Positions 12,259 through 24,156 are shown, numbered from the stretch's first letter. The stretch is DNA of 64,000 nucleotides from Phellopilus nigrolimitatus (GCA_021029095.1 JAJOHG010000002.1:124001-188000), one strand, 5' to 3'. Numbers and translations: made by a program. Notes: generated by a model from the sequence alone, not told the origin.

Positions 12259-13923
12259 AAGTACCATGCGCTTGCGCTCGTAAACTCTAAATCAGATTGT
12301 TCGGACTGCATATAGGGGAAGTCCTTCAAGTGAATGGTCATTCCGCGATCCAAAGTTATACAGTGTGTCATTCAGGCTGGTCAAGGCGAAAGCGACTTCT
12401 TAGCTTATAGCTATACGATCAATACTTCATCAAACGCTCACTTTAAAAAAAACAATTCCAATGTTACTCGTTTGTGTATTCAAAGTATCTCGTGCTCCGT
12501 CCTATGTTTCGCGAAATCTTCTGCAAATGTATTGGCCCGGTCCCATAAGTTCATTCAAAACCCTTCCCTCGGAGGAAGGGACCTGAAAGGGGCATGCGAA
12601 GACCTACACGCGCAAATCGCAAAATGGCGCGATCTGCACGCCCACTTGCGAACTCGCGCTGCGCCATGCACGCCTCCTCATACATAAGTAGTGCTGCTGT
12701 GGAAGTTCCTGCTCGCTTCTTGCTCTGCGCTTGCTGCAACTGTGTTGTCGATTTACAGCTTGTTCTGCAGAATCTCTGAGTCAACACTTTCGCCGACGTA
12801 CTGGAGTCCAATTCACCGCTTCACCATAAAGTTCGGGCGGAAGGCAGTCGTCGAGAGAACCCATGACATTTATAGCATGAAGAGTCCTCTTACTACTCAA
12901 ATTTGCTGGCAGAAAAGGACAACAGCAAAGACATCGTAGCGCCGTTGCTCTGACTGCCGAGCCTTGGACTTATCCTGCATGGATCGAAACGTGAACGGAC
13001 GGACACGTCGTTGCATCATGTACGTCGTCGGACTTACGATCTGTATTGGCTTGCTAATATTCATATCATTCCACCTTATCCGCTTAGCGCAAATGTCATT
13101 CACCTTGTCACCGGAGCAGCATTTCGCAAGGGGCGCCCATCCTCTTCGCTGAGTAATGTGCTTCCCAATTGCACAATTATCCGTCGACTTCGGTGATTTG
13201 CTGAGCAATCCAGCGTGTGCGTGGATATCGAGTACAGCGCTGGGTGGGGATTCTTGGAGAATCTCCACCCCTTCGCGACGTTCGAAGGTGCGGAAGAGTC
13301 TATTTGAAGTTCAAACGTGCCCAAGCGACACCTTCAGTGATGTCACGAGGTCTGTGCGGACTGTATATGATAATTTGCTGCGCAGGCCTCGACCGTCTTT
13401 AGTGTGTCTTCGGCGAATGGGCGCGCCGTCGCCCTGTCTCCGACGTCTTCCTGCCTGTCTGCTATTGGTCTGCTGCGTGGAACTGTAGATAAGATGGCAT
13501 GTGGGCTCGGTTAGAATGTGAGGCAGTGAAACTACCATTGTCATATTACAAAGAATACAAAATTTCCCCTACGTGAATAAAACCCAACAAAATATAATTA
13601 TTATTTCCTCTCATTAAATGCTGAAAATAAGCAGCTCTTTCCGATGAGTCAAGTCTGCGTAGATGAAACAGGTTTTTGTCTTGATTTTTCCGTAGATATC
13701 ATCAGGGGAAATGGTGCCTTCGGTATCGGACCGGAATCGGGCATAGCTAGTGATTTATAATACGGGTGACCAAGGCGTAAGCATGGGTCTATCTCTCCCG
13801 TCCCTTACAGTTTTATCTTTCCCCACCTCGTCGCGCATAGCGAACGCAAAACGCTCGTCACCGGCGCCGACGCCGTCCTCACATCTTTTGGCGCAATTGT
13901 AGTACCCACAGACCGCAGAGGGC
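12259..13923. other. 1.7 kb gap between decayed P450 and bZIP gene
   Basis: Scattered short open frames on both strands (for example 12594-12779 +, 13156-13488 +) show no recognisable motif and cannot be joined convincingly. The right part, about 13500-13920, is AT-rich and then becomes C/T-rich, consistent with the bZIP promoter and 5' UTR. Confidence 0.45.
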
Positions 13924-14943
13924 ATGTCGCACTCGCCGCTGCACGGGCTCAACGTCGTCCGGCCCGAGACCCCCCAGACCCAATATACTATCAGTGACCA
14001 GCAGGACCTCCTCGCCAACCCCCCGTTCCCCGACTTCAACGCCCAGCTCGACCTATGGACGAACCTCCACTTCCAGACCGACGAGCCCTTCGTCAGACGC
14101 GGTGGCAGAGCTGGGGACGATGGCACGGCGAGCCCGCTCGACGAGGACAGGGACGACGAGGCCGACCCTGAGGGCCCCGCCTCGCTCGAGGGGCACGTCA
14201 ACGCAGTCAACCCCGTCGCCGTGCCGAACGTGCCAGCCGTCGGCCAGCAGGCGCAGCAGCAGCCGTCGCCCTTCGACATGAACACCATTCTCGCCGGGTT
14301 CGGCATCGACCCGTACCTCGTTCCGCAAGTGACGGCCCCGCCGTCCTCCCAGGCGGCATCGCTCGCGCAGCTACTCGCGTCCTACCCCTTGGCGCCGCCG
14401 TCGTTCTTCGGCCAGGCGCCAGACACGGCCGCGGCGCCGGCGCCCGTCCCGCAGTCCCGGCCAGCCACTCAGGTCAAGCGTCCGCGCTCCCGCAAGGCTA
14501 CCGTATCTATCCCCGCGACTCCGGTGTCCGCCTCTTCGGCGTCTTTCGACCGTTCTTTTTCCGTGGACGCCGAATCGGCGGACGGCACGGACGGCGGCGG
14601 CCTGCCGCTCAACGCGGTGGACGACAAGCGCAAGCGCAACACGGCCGCCTCTGCGCGCTTCCGCCTGAAGAAAAAAGAGCGCGAGGCCGCGCTCGAAAAG
14701 CGCAGCAAGGAGCTGGAGACGCGCGTGAACGAGCTCGAGCGCGAGTGCGAGGGCCTGCGCCGCGAAAACGGCTGGCTCAAGGGCCTCGTCGTCGGCGTCA
14801 CCGGCGCAAACCAGGGCGCGCAGGTGGGCCCGGCAGGCACTGGCGCAGGCTCGAAGAGGAAGCGTGATACTGAGGAGAAGAACGCGAGGGCTGCAGAGAG
14901 GGTGGGCTCCGAAGGCAAGAAGATTGCCGTCGCCACCATGTAA
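13924..14943 (+). CDS. bZIP transcription factor, CYS3/Met4/MetR type
   Basis: Single-exon gene of 339 codons. The basic region KRKRNTAASARFRLKKKERE (about residues 238-257) is the signature of the fungal sulfur regulators CYS3, MetR and Met4. It is followed by a leucine zipper (LEKRSKELETRVNELE and onward to LRRENGWLKGLV). The N-terminal two thirds is Pro/Ala/Ser-rich and acidic in places, as in an activation region, with a (Q)AQQQP patch near residue 110. The tail is basic (GSKRKRDTEEK), a likely nuclear localisation signal. By family, it should activate sulfate uptake and cysteine/methionine genes. A Mcy1-like cysteine-synthase relative lies 7.5 kb upstream, but linkage alone does not show regulation. 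Very GC-rich third positions contrast with the flanking P450 remnants. Confidence 0.88.
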   Translation: MSHSPLHGLNVVRPETPQTQYTISDQQDLLANPPFPDFNAQLDLWTNLHFQTDEPFVRRGGRAGDDGTASPLDEDRDDEADPEGPASLEGHVNAVNPVAVPNVPAVGQQAQQQPSPFDMNTILAGFGIDPYLVPQVTAPPSSQAASLAQLLASYPLAPPSFFGQAPDTAAAPAPVPQSRPATQVKRPRSRKATVSIPATPVSASSASFDRSFSVDAESADGTDGGGLPLNAVDDKRKRNTAASARFRLKKKEREAALEKRSKELETRVNELERECEGLRRENGWLKGLVVGVTGANQGAQVGPAGTGAGSKRKRDTEEKNARAAERVGSEGKKIAVATM

Positions 14944-15590
14944 ATTATCGCCGGACGAGCAATGGATGCACGCACGCTCGAACACTCGTGCTCGAGCGCA
15001 TGAACGCCACGCTAGGACGGTTGGACTTGGATATATATTTGACATGCGCGGCTGCTGTATAAAGTTATGCCTCTTAAACTGTTGTTTTGATTTATATTTC
15101 TAGTCGCTTTCCCCCCCTTCCATTTTCCATTTTTGACTTCCGATTCTGACTTCCCATGTTGATTTTTTGGAGTGGGCTGATTTGTGATGACGGTATGGCT
15201 GGTAGGGTTGGTTCGGTGCGGAAGAGTAACAAACAAACTGTACGCCATATAAACTACGAAAAACAGAAAATTGACCATTTGTTTTTTAAATGCGCCCAAA
15301 TGCGCTTATATAAGCTCGATACGCCTCTTCGAGCTTCAAGAACCTCCCTTCTTAATTATGCATATAGCTCTCGACATCTTAAATTAAGTACGCGTTGGAT
15401 TTAAGAAATGAATCCTCATGATGACGGAATATATACAGCGACAGGAGATCTGGTACTCAGTGACACCGCGCTATCGGGTCAGAAATCTAGCAGACCCCTG
15501 CTAGTACTGGTTTTTATTTGAAATCCAATTCCTACTCGTCCCAGGATCATCAAAACAACTGACTCTTGTTATCCCGTATCTGAACGCCTT
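14944..15590. other. bZIP 3' flank and AT-rich intergenic DNA
   Basis: A likely 3' UTR is followed by AT-rich DNA with no coding signal. No repeat or promoter can be named. Confidence 0.45.
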
Positions 15591-16170
15591 TAATCGGGCT
15601 GTCGACGAAGTACTCCATCGCTATGCTCGAGGACTTCCGTGGGGTATTCCTGTTATTGGCAATATATTGGATATGCCCAAGGACCGTGAGTGGCTGGGAA
15701 TTGTGGAGTGGAAGAAGACTTGTGGTGCTTTGTATGTTACGTTGTGCGTGGATATCTAGGTTCGTTAGGCGACATCATTTTTGTTGGGAACCTCTTACGA
15801 AGCAGTTCTTGACCTGTTCGAGAAGCGCTTTTCGATACACTCATCCAGACCGAGCAAATATTATGATGTCAGAGCTGTACACCCTTTCCTTTACTTAGAA
15901 GAGAATCGCTCATAATGCTTCCCTAGTGAATGATGGGACCGGTTTACCCCGAATATGTCATAGGGAAAGAGAGCACAGAGTAACCCTCCACCAGTTCCTC
16001 GAGCCTTCGAAAGTAAAGCAATACGCTGACCTGCAGACGCACGAAAAGCACGAACCTCTTGTCAGGCTCCTCCAAACCGCGGAAGGCTTCATGCAACACG
16101 CGTGCTTTGCATATTCTATGCGCAGACAGCCCTGTCGGGTGCGGAATTTATGAGTACAAGTGGCCGTTGC
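15591..16170 (+). pseudogene. 5' fragment of a cytochrome P450, broken
   Basis: Only the first part of a P450 of the local subfamily is present. The start of the catalytic domain reads GIPVIGNILDMPKDREWLGI with the LPLPPGPK hinge deleted. Then comes EWKKTCG and a GDIIFVGNLL stretch whose frame is shifted and stopped. The next block is HQFLEPSKVKQYADLQTHEK, matching HRFLEPSTVEQYFDLQTHET of the paralogue near 22.9 kb. No I-helix, K-helix or heme block follows. Intron positions resemble those of the intact copies, so this is a genomic duplicate rather than a retrocopy. Same strand as the 10.9 kb pseudogene and opposite to the intact pair. Confidence 0.78.
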
Positions 16171-16929
16171 CTCTTTATGTTATGATGCTCAATTATGTAA
16201 GTATTTCCACATTTGAAAAGGTTCATGCTGACGTTTTCTTTTTAGTCCAAGTCAAGATCACGTGAGTAACTGTGTGCCTTAACCGCGATCTCAAGCTCTT
16301 CACTCTGGACGCAATAAACAAAACACAACTGAAAAAAAAATCAATATATTGCATGGAGGCTGTTTAGCGCCTCACGATGCTCGTGCTTTCTAGCAAAATG
16401 TCGATTTTGTGGTAAAAAAAGCTCAGCAGCTGATGTTGTCGCCATTAAAATTTACCGTTTTCCTGCCACCTTGCAGATTTTGGCAACGGCAGATCACAAC
16501 CCCGCGCGGTTTTGCAATTGAACGAGCTCTAGAATTTCGATCCTGCACATAAGTCCTTGAATCCGACTCTGGCTATACACATAACATCGAGCTACAATCT
16601 TTGGCCCCCTCTCTTTAAAAGAATTAATTTGCTATTACTTTGCATGCTCTTGATAATTGGTCGCTGGCACACCGTCTAGTTTGCTACAGTGTAGACAATC
16701 CGGGTGGCCGGCCTCTCATATTTGCCGCATAGCACGACGCCTTCATTAATTGACACTTGCGCCATTGCAACTCTGCGACTCTGTCAGTGGTCACCCCGCA
16801 ATGCTCTATATGTGAGGCAATGTGACTATTATACAGGTTGGCAAGACGCAGGGACTTAAAGATATAGTCTTTCATATATCAGTGGATCTGTTGGGATACT
16901 TTACATTTCTAGCCGTCGCATATTCAAGA
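16171..16929. other. AT-rich intergenic DNA, no gene seen
   Basis: Nothing recognisable between the P450 fragment and the unknown ORF. An A-run is present near 16331. Confidence 0.4.
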
Positions 16930-17514
16930 ATGCCGTTCCAAGGACAAATCCCGGGCTTCACAGGCTCGTTCGGGCCCAAGTCTGTTTACGTCGTCTTTTT
17001 GGGAATCCAGCCGAAGCGTCCGACACGGATAGGGATCCTGCTCACGCGGGAGCAGCACGACAGTCCGCTCGCAGAGCTCTTCCACTGTGAATCTACGGGC
17101 GAGAGAGCGGGCAGGTACAAGAAGACACGGACACCCAGACCCATTGAGGATATCTTAGAACTGCGCACAAACCGTCACCTCTACCTCCAATCCGCCATCA
17201 AGCTTAACGAGGATCCGTTGGGCCGGAAGGAGTCTCGAACGGTGCGTGACGTGCTGACGTTACCTGACCCCGACCCACTGCAGCGCGGCTCGCTCGCTGA
17301 GTGGCTTACGGTCTTTCTCGCGAACATCGACTTCGTCTTCCGTTGCGATAGCAGGTTCAGCAGGTTGGACAGAGTTGCGCAGGTGATCATCAAACGTGGT
17401 ACCAATGCGAGGCGCCGAAAGAAAGTCTTTTCAATCTGGCCAGAGATGCAGACGAGGAAATCCGTGCTGAACAAAGTGCTGAGGAGGTTATGGAAGAAAA
17501 TGTCGGACCAATGA
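16930..17514 (+). CDS. Hypothetical protein, basic C-terminus
   Basis: I do not recognise this protein. An uninterrupted frame of 194 codons starts at the ATG at 16930 (an in-frame ATG at 16822 would add 36 residues with a weak hydrophobic patch). It is charged throughout, rich in Arg/Lys/Glu/Asp, with a strongly basic tail (IIKRGTNARRRKKVF, LNKVLRRLWKKMSDQ). It has no signal peptide from the chosen start, no transmembrane segment and no metal or nucleotide motif. Its base composition is more GC-rich than the surrounding P450 remnants, which favours a real or recently functional gene. A 178-codon frame overlaps on the minus strand, but its composition looks like a shadow. Confidence 0.45.
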   Translation: MPFQGQIPGFTGSFGPKSVYVVFLGIQPKRPTRIGILLTREQHDSPLAELFHCESTGERAGRYKKTRTPRPIEDILELRTNRHLYLQSAIKLNEDPLGRKESRTVRDVLTLPDPDPLQRGSLAEWLTVFLANIDFVFRCDSRFSRLDRVAQVIIKRGTNARRRKKVFSIWPEMQTRKSVLNKVLRRLWKKMSDQ

Positions 17515-18071
17515 ACGCTGTGCCTTACTGCGGCAGCGCCCAAGGTAAAATAGACGGAGAAAATCAGTGATGTTGCATTTGCCGAGGCAGTTAATAATAT
17601 TACAATTGTATTCAGAAACGGAGGGGTGGGGGAGGGAAGACCGAGCACCGACTTCGTCCCATCGTCTTCAGTTTCCGGCAAAGAACTAGGATCAAGCTCA
17701 TATGATAATTTAATCATTCGGAAATTGATCAGTCAGTAACGAATCAAGAAGGGACCGAAGTGATCGCTTCACGCAACAAAGCCGACGGTTTAAACTATTG
17801 GTATCTCTTCGCGTAAGTATATAGCCTCGCTCGAGCGTTTTTTTGCACTACAATATGGTTTGAGGTATAATTTGCAGTATTGTAGATCTTTATCTCAGGG
17901 AAAAGTAGCGAAATCCGAGCAAACGAGCTTACATAAGCAGAAAACCGATCAGCATGGACCCACATGTCAAATCTTCACAAACTTCCCGTTTCTTTCACTT
18001 AGTAAGAAAGTTCTGACTATTCATTCACTCATGGGTGAGTAAGTACAAGTTAGTCACCGGGTAGCTCGCCA
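17515..18071. other. Intergenic, no gene seen
   Basis: The 3' flanks of the unknown ORF (+) and P450 A (-) meet here. No motif is recognised. Confidence 0.4.
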
Positions 18072-20547
18072 TTAGAGTTCGCTCTCTAAGACCTGCGTGA
18101 TCAAAATCTCGCTTTTCCGTGAACGCAACGTGATGGCACACTCAAAAGGTGCAGGGTGACTATAGCATAGAAAACAAAATAAAAGGCAGTGAGTTGTGAG
18201 ACATAGCAAAAATCAGCCAAATAAGTTGGTAAGACACGAAGTCCGGGTAATAACGCTACCAGTTCGAGGAATATCCACGAACGCACCAAAACAACGCACC
18301 TGATAAGACTCGAAATGTATTCTCCCTTGGGTGTGACGGGCTTTCCATCTTTGTCTACAGCCTTCTTAATGTCGAACGTAGCGAGAATAGACGCGGCCGC
18401 GATGAATATCTAAGAATATCCCGATTTGTTTCAGCATAGAGTGCATAGGCCATCGATGTTGCACACACGGAATTCATTGCTAAATGCCTCCCGGGACATA
18501 TCCTGCACAAGACCGCAAGAGAAGCATCAGTCAAGTGCCCACGTGGTCAAGCGAGGCTGGGAAAAAAAAAAAAAAAGACGGACCGCCGTCCGAATCCAAA
18601 AGCAACTTTCGCCGGATCCATCGCTATTTTGTGGCCATTGCTGTCTGATGGAATGAAACGCTCGGGCTTGAACGCACTGGGTTCGGGATACTCATCCGGG
18701 TCGTGTAAGAAGAGCCTTAGATCAACAAAATGAATATTCCAGGCGTTTGTTGCGATACTCAATAATGAGATTAACGGAAAAAGACACGCTTACCATTGGT
18801 TGACGATGACCGTCGTGCCTTCAGGGATAAAATACCCATTATAGATGTCATCCTTAGTAGTAGCACGAGGTCCGCCTGCGATACAAAATGGCACCGTCAG
18901 AAAGGCAGTCACAAAACCCTTCATATTCTTTTCGTACCAATTGGGGTGACAGGCTGCCATCTGGGAGTTTTATCAGGTTTCCGGCTTGATTAATCCCACT
19001 GAGGACATACCTCAAGCTTTCTTTACATATTGCGTTGACATAAGGCAGATTCTCCTTGTCCTCGAAAGCCGGAAGACGATCGAACCCAATGACGTTGTCG
19101 ATTTCCTCCTGAGCGCGCCGCTGCACCTCAGGGTTGAGGACCATTGCGAGTATGAAGGTAAGTATCGAAGATACAGACTGACACAATGAAAGCAGTATTA
19201 GAGATACACTGCGTCGCTGCCGAGCTTGAACAAAAACATTGAGGCACGTACGGTGTCAGCACCTCCGCCGTACACGATCCCTAAAACGCTCGCAATGAGC
19301 TCCTCGTCTGGAATGTTACCTTTTCCGTCTGTATATAACTCTATCAGCTCGCTGGTCATGCATGGTTGCGCGATCCCCTTGAGCTACTATAAAGGTCAAA
19401 TTTTCAGGTACGATACAATGAGGTCAATCACGCACAATCTTTTCTTTCGTTTGATAGTAAGGCCTGAATCGCATGGCCTGCGAGAGCTCGTACCCTTCCT
19501 TCGCGATACGCTGAAACCCCGCCCCAGGGAACCATGCGGGTACGTACTTCACTGATATGATGTTAAGCATTCCGAGTCAGAAATACTAAGCATGATCATA
19601 TTTTTTTCAGGTGGAAATCTATGCTCACGCCAAGGAATTACTTCAACAAGAAAAGCTCCCGGAGTTGCCGCCTTTACGAGTGCGTCAATGCCGTCCTCTG
19701 CCAGAGTGATGTATGGATCGTTCTCGTCTTGGACTTGTTTTTAAATTAATTGACGAGAACCATTTCGGACGTGGAAAGAATACAACGTACCCTTGTGACC
19801 ATAAGCCATCATCATAATTGTCGCGCCGACAGAGCTAAACAAAAACAAGGATCAAAAGGTGCCATAGAAAAGTGCATGAGATGCACGTACTTGCGCACGT
19901 GTTGCATGAAGCCCTTCGGGTTTCGGAGGAAGCTGGCAAGTAGCTTGTGTGTTTCGTGTGTCTGCAGGTTCATATATTCCACAACTGTCGAGGGCTCGAG
20001 AAAACGATAGAGGGCTGCCCTGTGTTTCCGCCATCTTTCTCCGTATGGCATGTTCGAGGTAAACCAGTCCCATCGTTCACTAGAAAAGCAAATTACGAGC
20101 GCGTATGATCGCTCTAGCTAATTAGGGTCTCTAAATAAGGAAGTGGCATACAGCTCTGAGATCATGATACTGCTCGGTCTGGATGAGTATATCGAAGAGC
20201 GCTTTTCAAACAAATCGACAGCTGCTTGGTATGAGTTGAGGAATACAATTGGCATCCCGAGATTTTCAACAAAAATGATGTCGCCTAAAGGACTCTTAAT
20301 TAGTTATGGATCCTTCCGCACGACATATCGTCTAAGACGCACCGTAGGTCTTCCTCCATTGTGCAACAGTCAGCCACTCGTGATCCTTGGGCATATCAAA
20401 TATATTCCCAATGACAGGAAGGCCCTTCGGTCCAGGTGGAAGAGGAAGTCGCTGAGCATTATTATGACGCCTTGAGTACTTCGTCCACAGCCAGACCGCA
20501 ACTACTCCAGGAATAGAGACGCCCAGAAACGAGATAGCAGAAGTCAT
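18072..20547 (-). CDS. Cytochrome P450 monooxygenase, OrdA-like; tandem copy A
   Basis: A membrane-anchored microsomal P450 with about a dozen short introns. The start is MTSAISFLGVSIPGVVAVWL (anchor), then LPLPPGPKGLPVIGN. Spliced exons then give GDIIFVENLGMPIVFLN, MPYGERWRKHRAALYRFLEP (C-helix WxxxR-type), IPWLKYVPAWFPGAGFQRIA, an I-helix with YGGGADT, and the K-helix ICKESLR with the ExxR motif. PSAFKPERFIP and the heme loop AFGFGRR-ICPGRHLAMNS follow, with the intron dividing the loop two residues before the Cys. The tail has GKPVTPKGEY and SHPAPFECAIT, ending at 18072. All landmark residues are present, so it appears functional. The intron before ICPGR carries a T-run (on this strand) and an unusual GTCCGT donor. 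Substrate is unknown. A close paralogue lies next to it in the same direction. Confidence 0.85.
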
Positions 20548-21127
20548 TCATCCGTTTCTAATACGAGAGGGAGGAGTATTTGTTTAAAAGCCAGTACGAG
20601 CGGGGACGCAGACCGGACAGGAGTGAAGCAGGGAACGATCAAGTAGAGTTGTGTTTCCGATAACGCGGAATTAAGTATCAGATCTCAGTCGCCATATCTG
20701 CGACCACCACCATTATTCATATCTCGAAGCAGTGGAATATTTGAGATGCCGAGAGTCAATGGAAGAGATAGACTCCATCACAGTTTTGATTAGTGTAGAT
20801 GCGTCACAGTCCAAGGCTCAAGCTTCTAGTTCTCCCGCAACCGGCTGAACGAGGTATCGGTTTTAATGGAATCGCATGAGATCCTGCACTTCAAATTTGA
20901 ACTTTTTTTATTTGTATTCAATTCCCTAAGCATAGAGCAGGCTTATCTGGAAAATTATCCACGAAAACATGAGTTCACATATTTATATAAGTCAAATAAA
21001 ACTCAACATATAGACTCATAAGTTCGCGCCACTTCCATAGTCAAGTCGACTTTCTACCGTTTTTACTTATTTCACATTCTTTCTCTCCAAGGAGAATGAA
21101 GACGTGTTATCATTTCCGGGTGGCACA
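20548..21127. other. Intergenic between P450 copies A and B
   Basis: 580 bp, AT-rich, with no gene. It should contain the copy A promoter and the copy B 3' UTR. Confidence 0.45.
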
Positions 21128-23540
21128 TCAAAGTTTACTCTCTAAAGCCTGAGCTATCAATGACTCGCTTTGCCGCGAACGCGGCGTGATGGCGCACTCA
21201 AAAGGTGCAGGATGACTGAAGCAGAGAAAATAAAAAGCAAGGAATTGAGTTGTGAGACATTAAATGAAACAGCTGCGAAAATATGTAGAGCTCGAAGTGG
21301 GGTAGAAACACCACCAGCTCGTGAACTTTACGAATGAATAGCAACTTACCTAATAAGTCTTGTGGTGTATTCCCCCTTAGGTGTGATGGGCTTTCCATCC
21401 TTGTCTACAGCCCTCCGAATGTCGTACGTAGCGAGGATAGACACAGCAGCGATGAATATCTGAAACATTTTGGGCTTATTGATTGAAACGTGCAGATCAT
21501 TAGCGTGACACGCACGGAGTTCATTGCCATGTACCTTCCGGAACATATCCTACTCCCGTCATACCCGGACAATATCAATCAAGAGCCCGCGTGATCGTAA
21601 GAGGGAAAGACGCACCGCCGCCCAAACCCGAAAGCAACCTTCGCAGGATCCCTTGCTACTTTGTGTCCGTTTTCGACTGTTGGAATGAAGCGTTCGGGCC
21701 TGAACATGCTTGGATCTGGATATTCTTCTGGATCGTGCAGGAAGAGCCTCAGATGGACAAAACAAGCATTTCGAGACATTTGGTGAGACACTAAATAAAT
21801 AAAATAACCAAACAAAGGCACGCTTACCATTGGTTGGCGATGACCGTCGTGCCCCCAGGGATAACGTATCCTTTATAGACGTCGTCTTGCGTAGTAGCAC
21901 GAGGTCCGCCTGCAATACAACATAGCTAGGTCAGGAAGGCAGTCACCTTTCACATTTTCACATACCAAGAGGGGTTACGGGCTGCCATCTGTACGTTTCG
22001 TCAGGTTTCCAGCTTTGATTGGCACTGGACATGTGGACATACCTCAAGCTTTCCTTGCATATCGCGTTCACGTACGGCAGATATTCCTTGTCCTCGAAAG
22101 TGGGGAGCCGATCGATCCCGACGACACGGTCGATTTCCTCCTGGGCGCGCCGCTGGACCTCGGGGTTGAGGACCATTGCAAGTATGAAGGTGACTATCGT
22201 AGAGTGAGACTGACGAAGCATGATCATCATTGGAACTCGTCAAGATAGGATGCAGCTCTGTTAAGGCACGTACGGTATCCGCACCAGCGCCATACACATT
22301 TCCCGAAACGCTTGCAATGACTTCCTCGTCCGCAATGTTACCATTTTCGTCCGTATGTGCCTCGATCAGCTCGCTGGTCATGCATGGCTGAGCGATCCCC
22401 TTGAGCTACTATAAAGGTCAATTTTCTAGGTACGATACAATGAGGTCAATCACGCACAATCTTTTGTTTCGTTTGATTATATGGCTTGAATCGCATTGTT
22501 TGCGAGAGCTCGTACCCTTCCTTCGCGGCGCGTTGAAACCCCGCCCCAGGGAACCATGCGGGTACGTACTTCACTAATATGATGTTAAGCATTCCGAGTC
22601 AGAAATACTATGCATGATCATAATCTTTTCAGGTTGAAATCTAAGCTCACGCCAAGGAATTATTTCAACAAGAAAAGCACCGGGAGTTGCTGCCTCTACC
22701 ATTCTTTCCATGCCCTGTTCTGCCAGGGTAATGTACGGATCGTTCTCGGGACGGGCTTTAAAATGATAGGTAAGAACTATTACGAAAGTAGAAAGAATAA
22801 AAGTACTCTTGTGTCCATAAGCCATCATCATAATCATCGCACCGACAGAGCTGTTTATGTATCAAAACATGCCGCAGACAAACACACGAAGCTACGACTG
22901 ACGCACTTGCGCACATGATGTATGAAGCCCTTCGGGTCTCGGAGGAGGCTGGCGAGAAGTTTATGCGTTTCGTGCGTCTGCAGGTCGAAGTACTGTTCAA
23001 CTGTCGAAGGTTCGAGGAACCGATGGAGCGTTGATCTATGCTTCCGCCATCTCTCTCCGTACGGCATGTTCGCGGTAAACCAGTCCCATCGCTGACTGAT
23101 AAGAACATCACTAGCAGCACTTCTCAAGCTTGGAAAGGGGCGTACAGCTCTGAGACCATGACACTGTTCGGTCTGGATGAATATATCGAAGAACGCTTTT
23201 CGAACAGGTCAACAGCTGCTTGGTGTGAGTTAAGGAATACGATCGGCATTCCAAGCATTTTAACGAAAACAATGTCGCCTAAGGAATTTCTAATTAGTCT
23301 GTATTTCCCCGCAAGGAATATGATTCAAAACGCACCGTAACTCTTCTTCCATTCTGCAACCGTCAACCACTTTTGTTCTTTAGGCATGTCCAATATATTC
23401 CCAATGATAGGAAAGCCCCTCGGTCCAGGTGGGAAAGGAAGTCCCTGAACGTTGCGATGATGTCTTCGGTACTTCGTCCACATCCAAACTGCGATTATTC
23501 CAGGAACAAAGAAATCCAGGTAAATTACAGGATTGATCAT
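21128..23540 (-). CDS. Cytochrome P450 monooxygenase, OrdA-like; tandem copy B
   Basis: A paralogue of copy A with the same intron pattern. I chose the start MINPVIYLDFFVPGIIAVWM at 23540 because it places the hydrophobic anchor at the N-terminus; an upstream in-frame ATG at 23633 would add 31 residues. Landmarks in order are PFPPGPRGFPIIGN, GDIVFVKMLGMPIVFLN, MPYGERWRKHRSTLHRFLEP, IPWLKYVPAWFPGAG by GTGAGC splicing, the I-helix YGAGADT, ICKESLR, PSMFRPERFIP, the heme loop AFGFGRR-ICSGRYMAMNS, GKPITPKGEYTTRLI and SHPAPFECAIT, with the stop at 21128. The heme loop has Ser where copy A has Pro after the ligand Cys, which the general CxG pattern tolerates. It appears intact. Parts of its introns are almost identical to copy A. 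Confidence 0.85.
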
Positions 23541-24156
23541 TTTTCGGCCTAAAACAAGAGGAAGCCTATCCCGGATGAAAGCCAAAACAAAAGGTGATTT
23601 TGGAGGAGAGTGGGGCAACCAAGCTAGATTCATGTCTTAGACACCACGAGATGGTTTATCAGGTCGTCAGTCACTGTATATTTCTGGCCATCGACGCGAT
23701 TCATTCCTCAGATTCCAACGCGAATAAGTAACGTATGGGATCCGCGAGCTAATAGAAAAGGAAACGGGGAAGTCTAGCTTGATTATACAGGATCGAGCGT
23801 GGCAAGGCGGCTTGAGCCGACCGAACAAGAACGTAGACAACGCAGTACCATGTAAGTATGGTACGTACATGTACATGCGGCAGGCGTGCCAGCTCAGAGT
23901 CTTGGCCGATTCTCGAGTCGAATTAGCTCTCTTATTTCACCCGTGCTTGGCTGGGCATAGATTTAGTGGTCATTGCGGATGCGCTGAGAAATAAAATATT
24001 CACTTTTCCCCGTGCACTGCCACGTAAGGACTCACAGCCACAGCGCAGCCTCTAGGATGCCGGAAAGCACCGGCATTGCGCAGCACTACATAATACATAA
24101 GGAGCGGAGCTCCTGAGTATACGCAGCTTGACTCCAGACCACATTCTTCTCCTGTC
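23541..24156. other. Intergenic between P450 B and BRI3-like gene (divergent)
   Basis: 616 bp with no gene. Palindrome-rich gtacgtacatgtacatg occurs at about 23861-23877. It should hold both divergent promoters. Confidence 0.4.

Noticed and set aside
13156..13488. 110-codon frame before the bZIP gene
   Set aside because: No recognisable domain, poor composition, and a competing frame overlaps it.
14371..15045. 224-codon minus-strand frame over the bZIP gene
   Set aside because: A GC-rich antisense shadow of the bZIP coding sequence with no family features.
17181..17717. 178-codon minus-strand frame opposite the unknown ORF
   Set aside because: Its composition looks like the shadow of the plus-strand frame, which has a more natural charged sequence. 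No motif.
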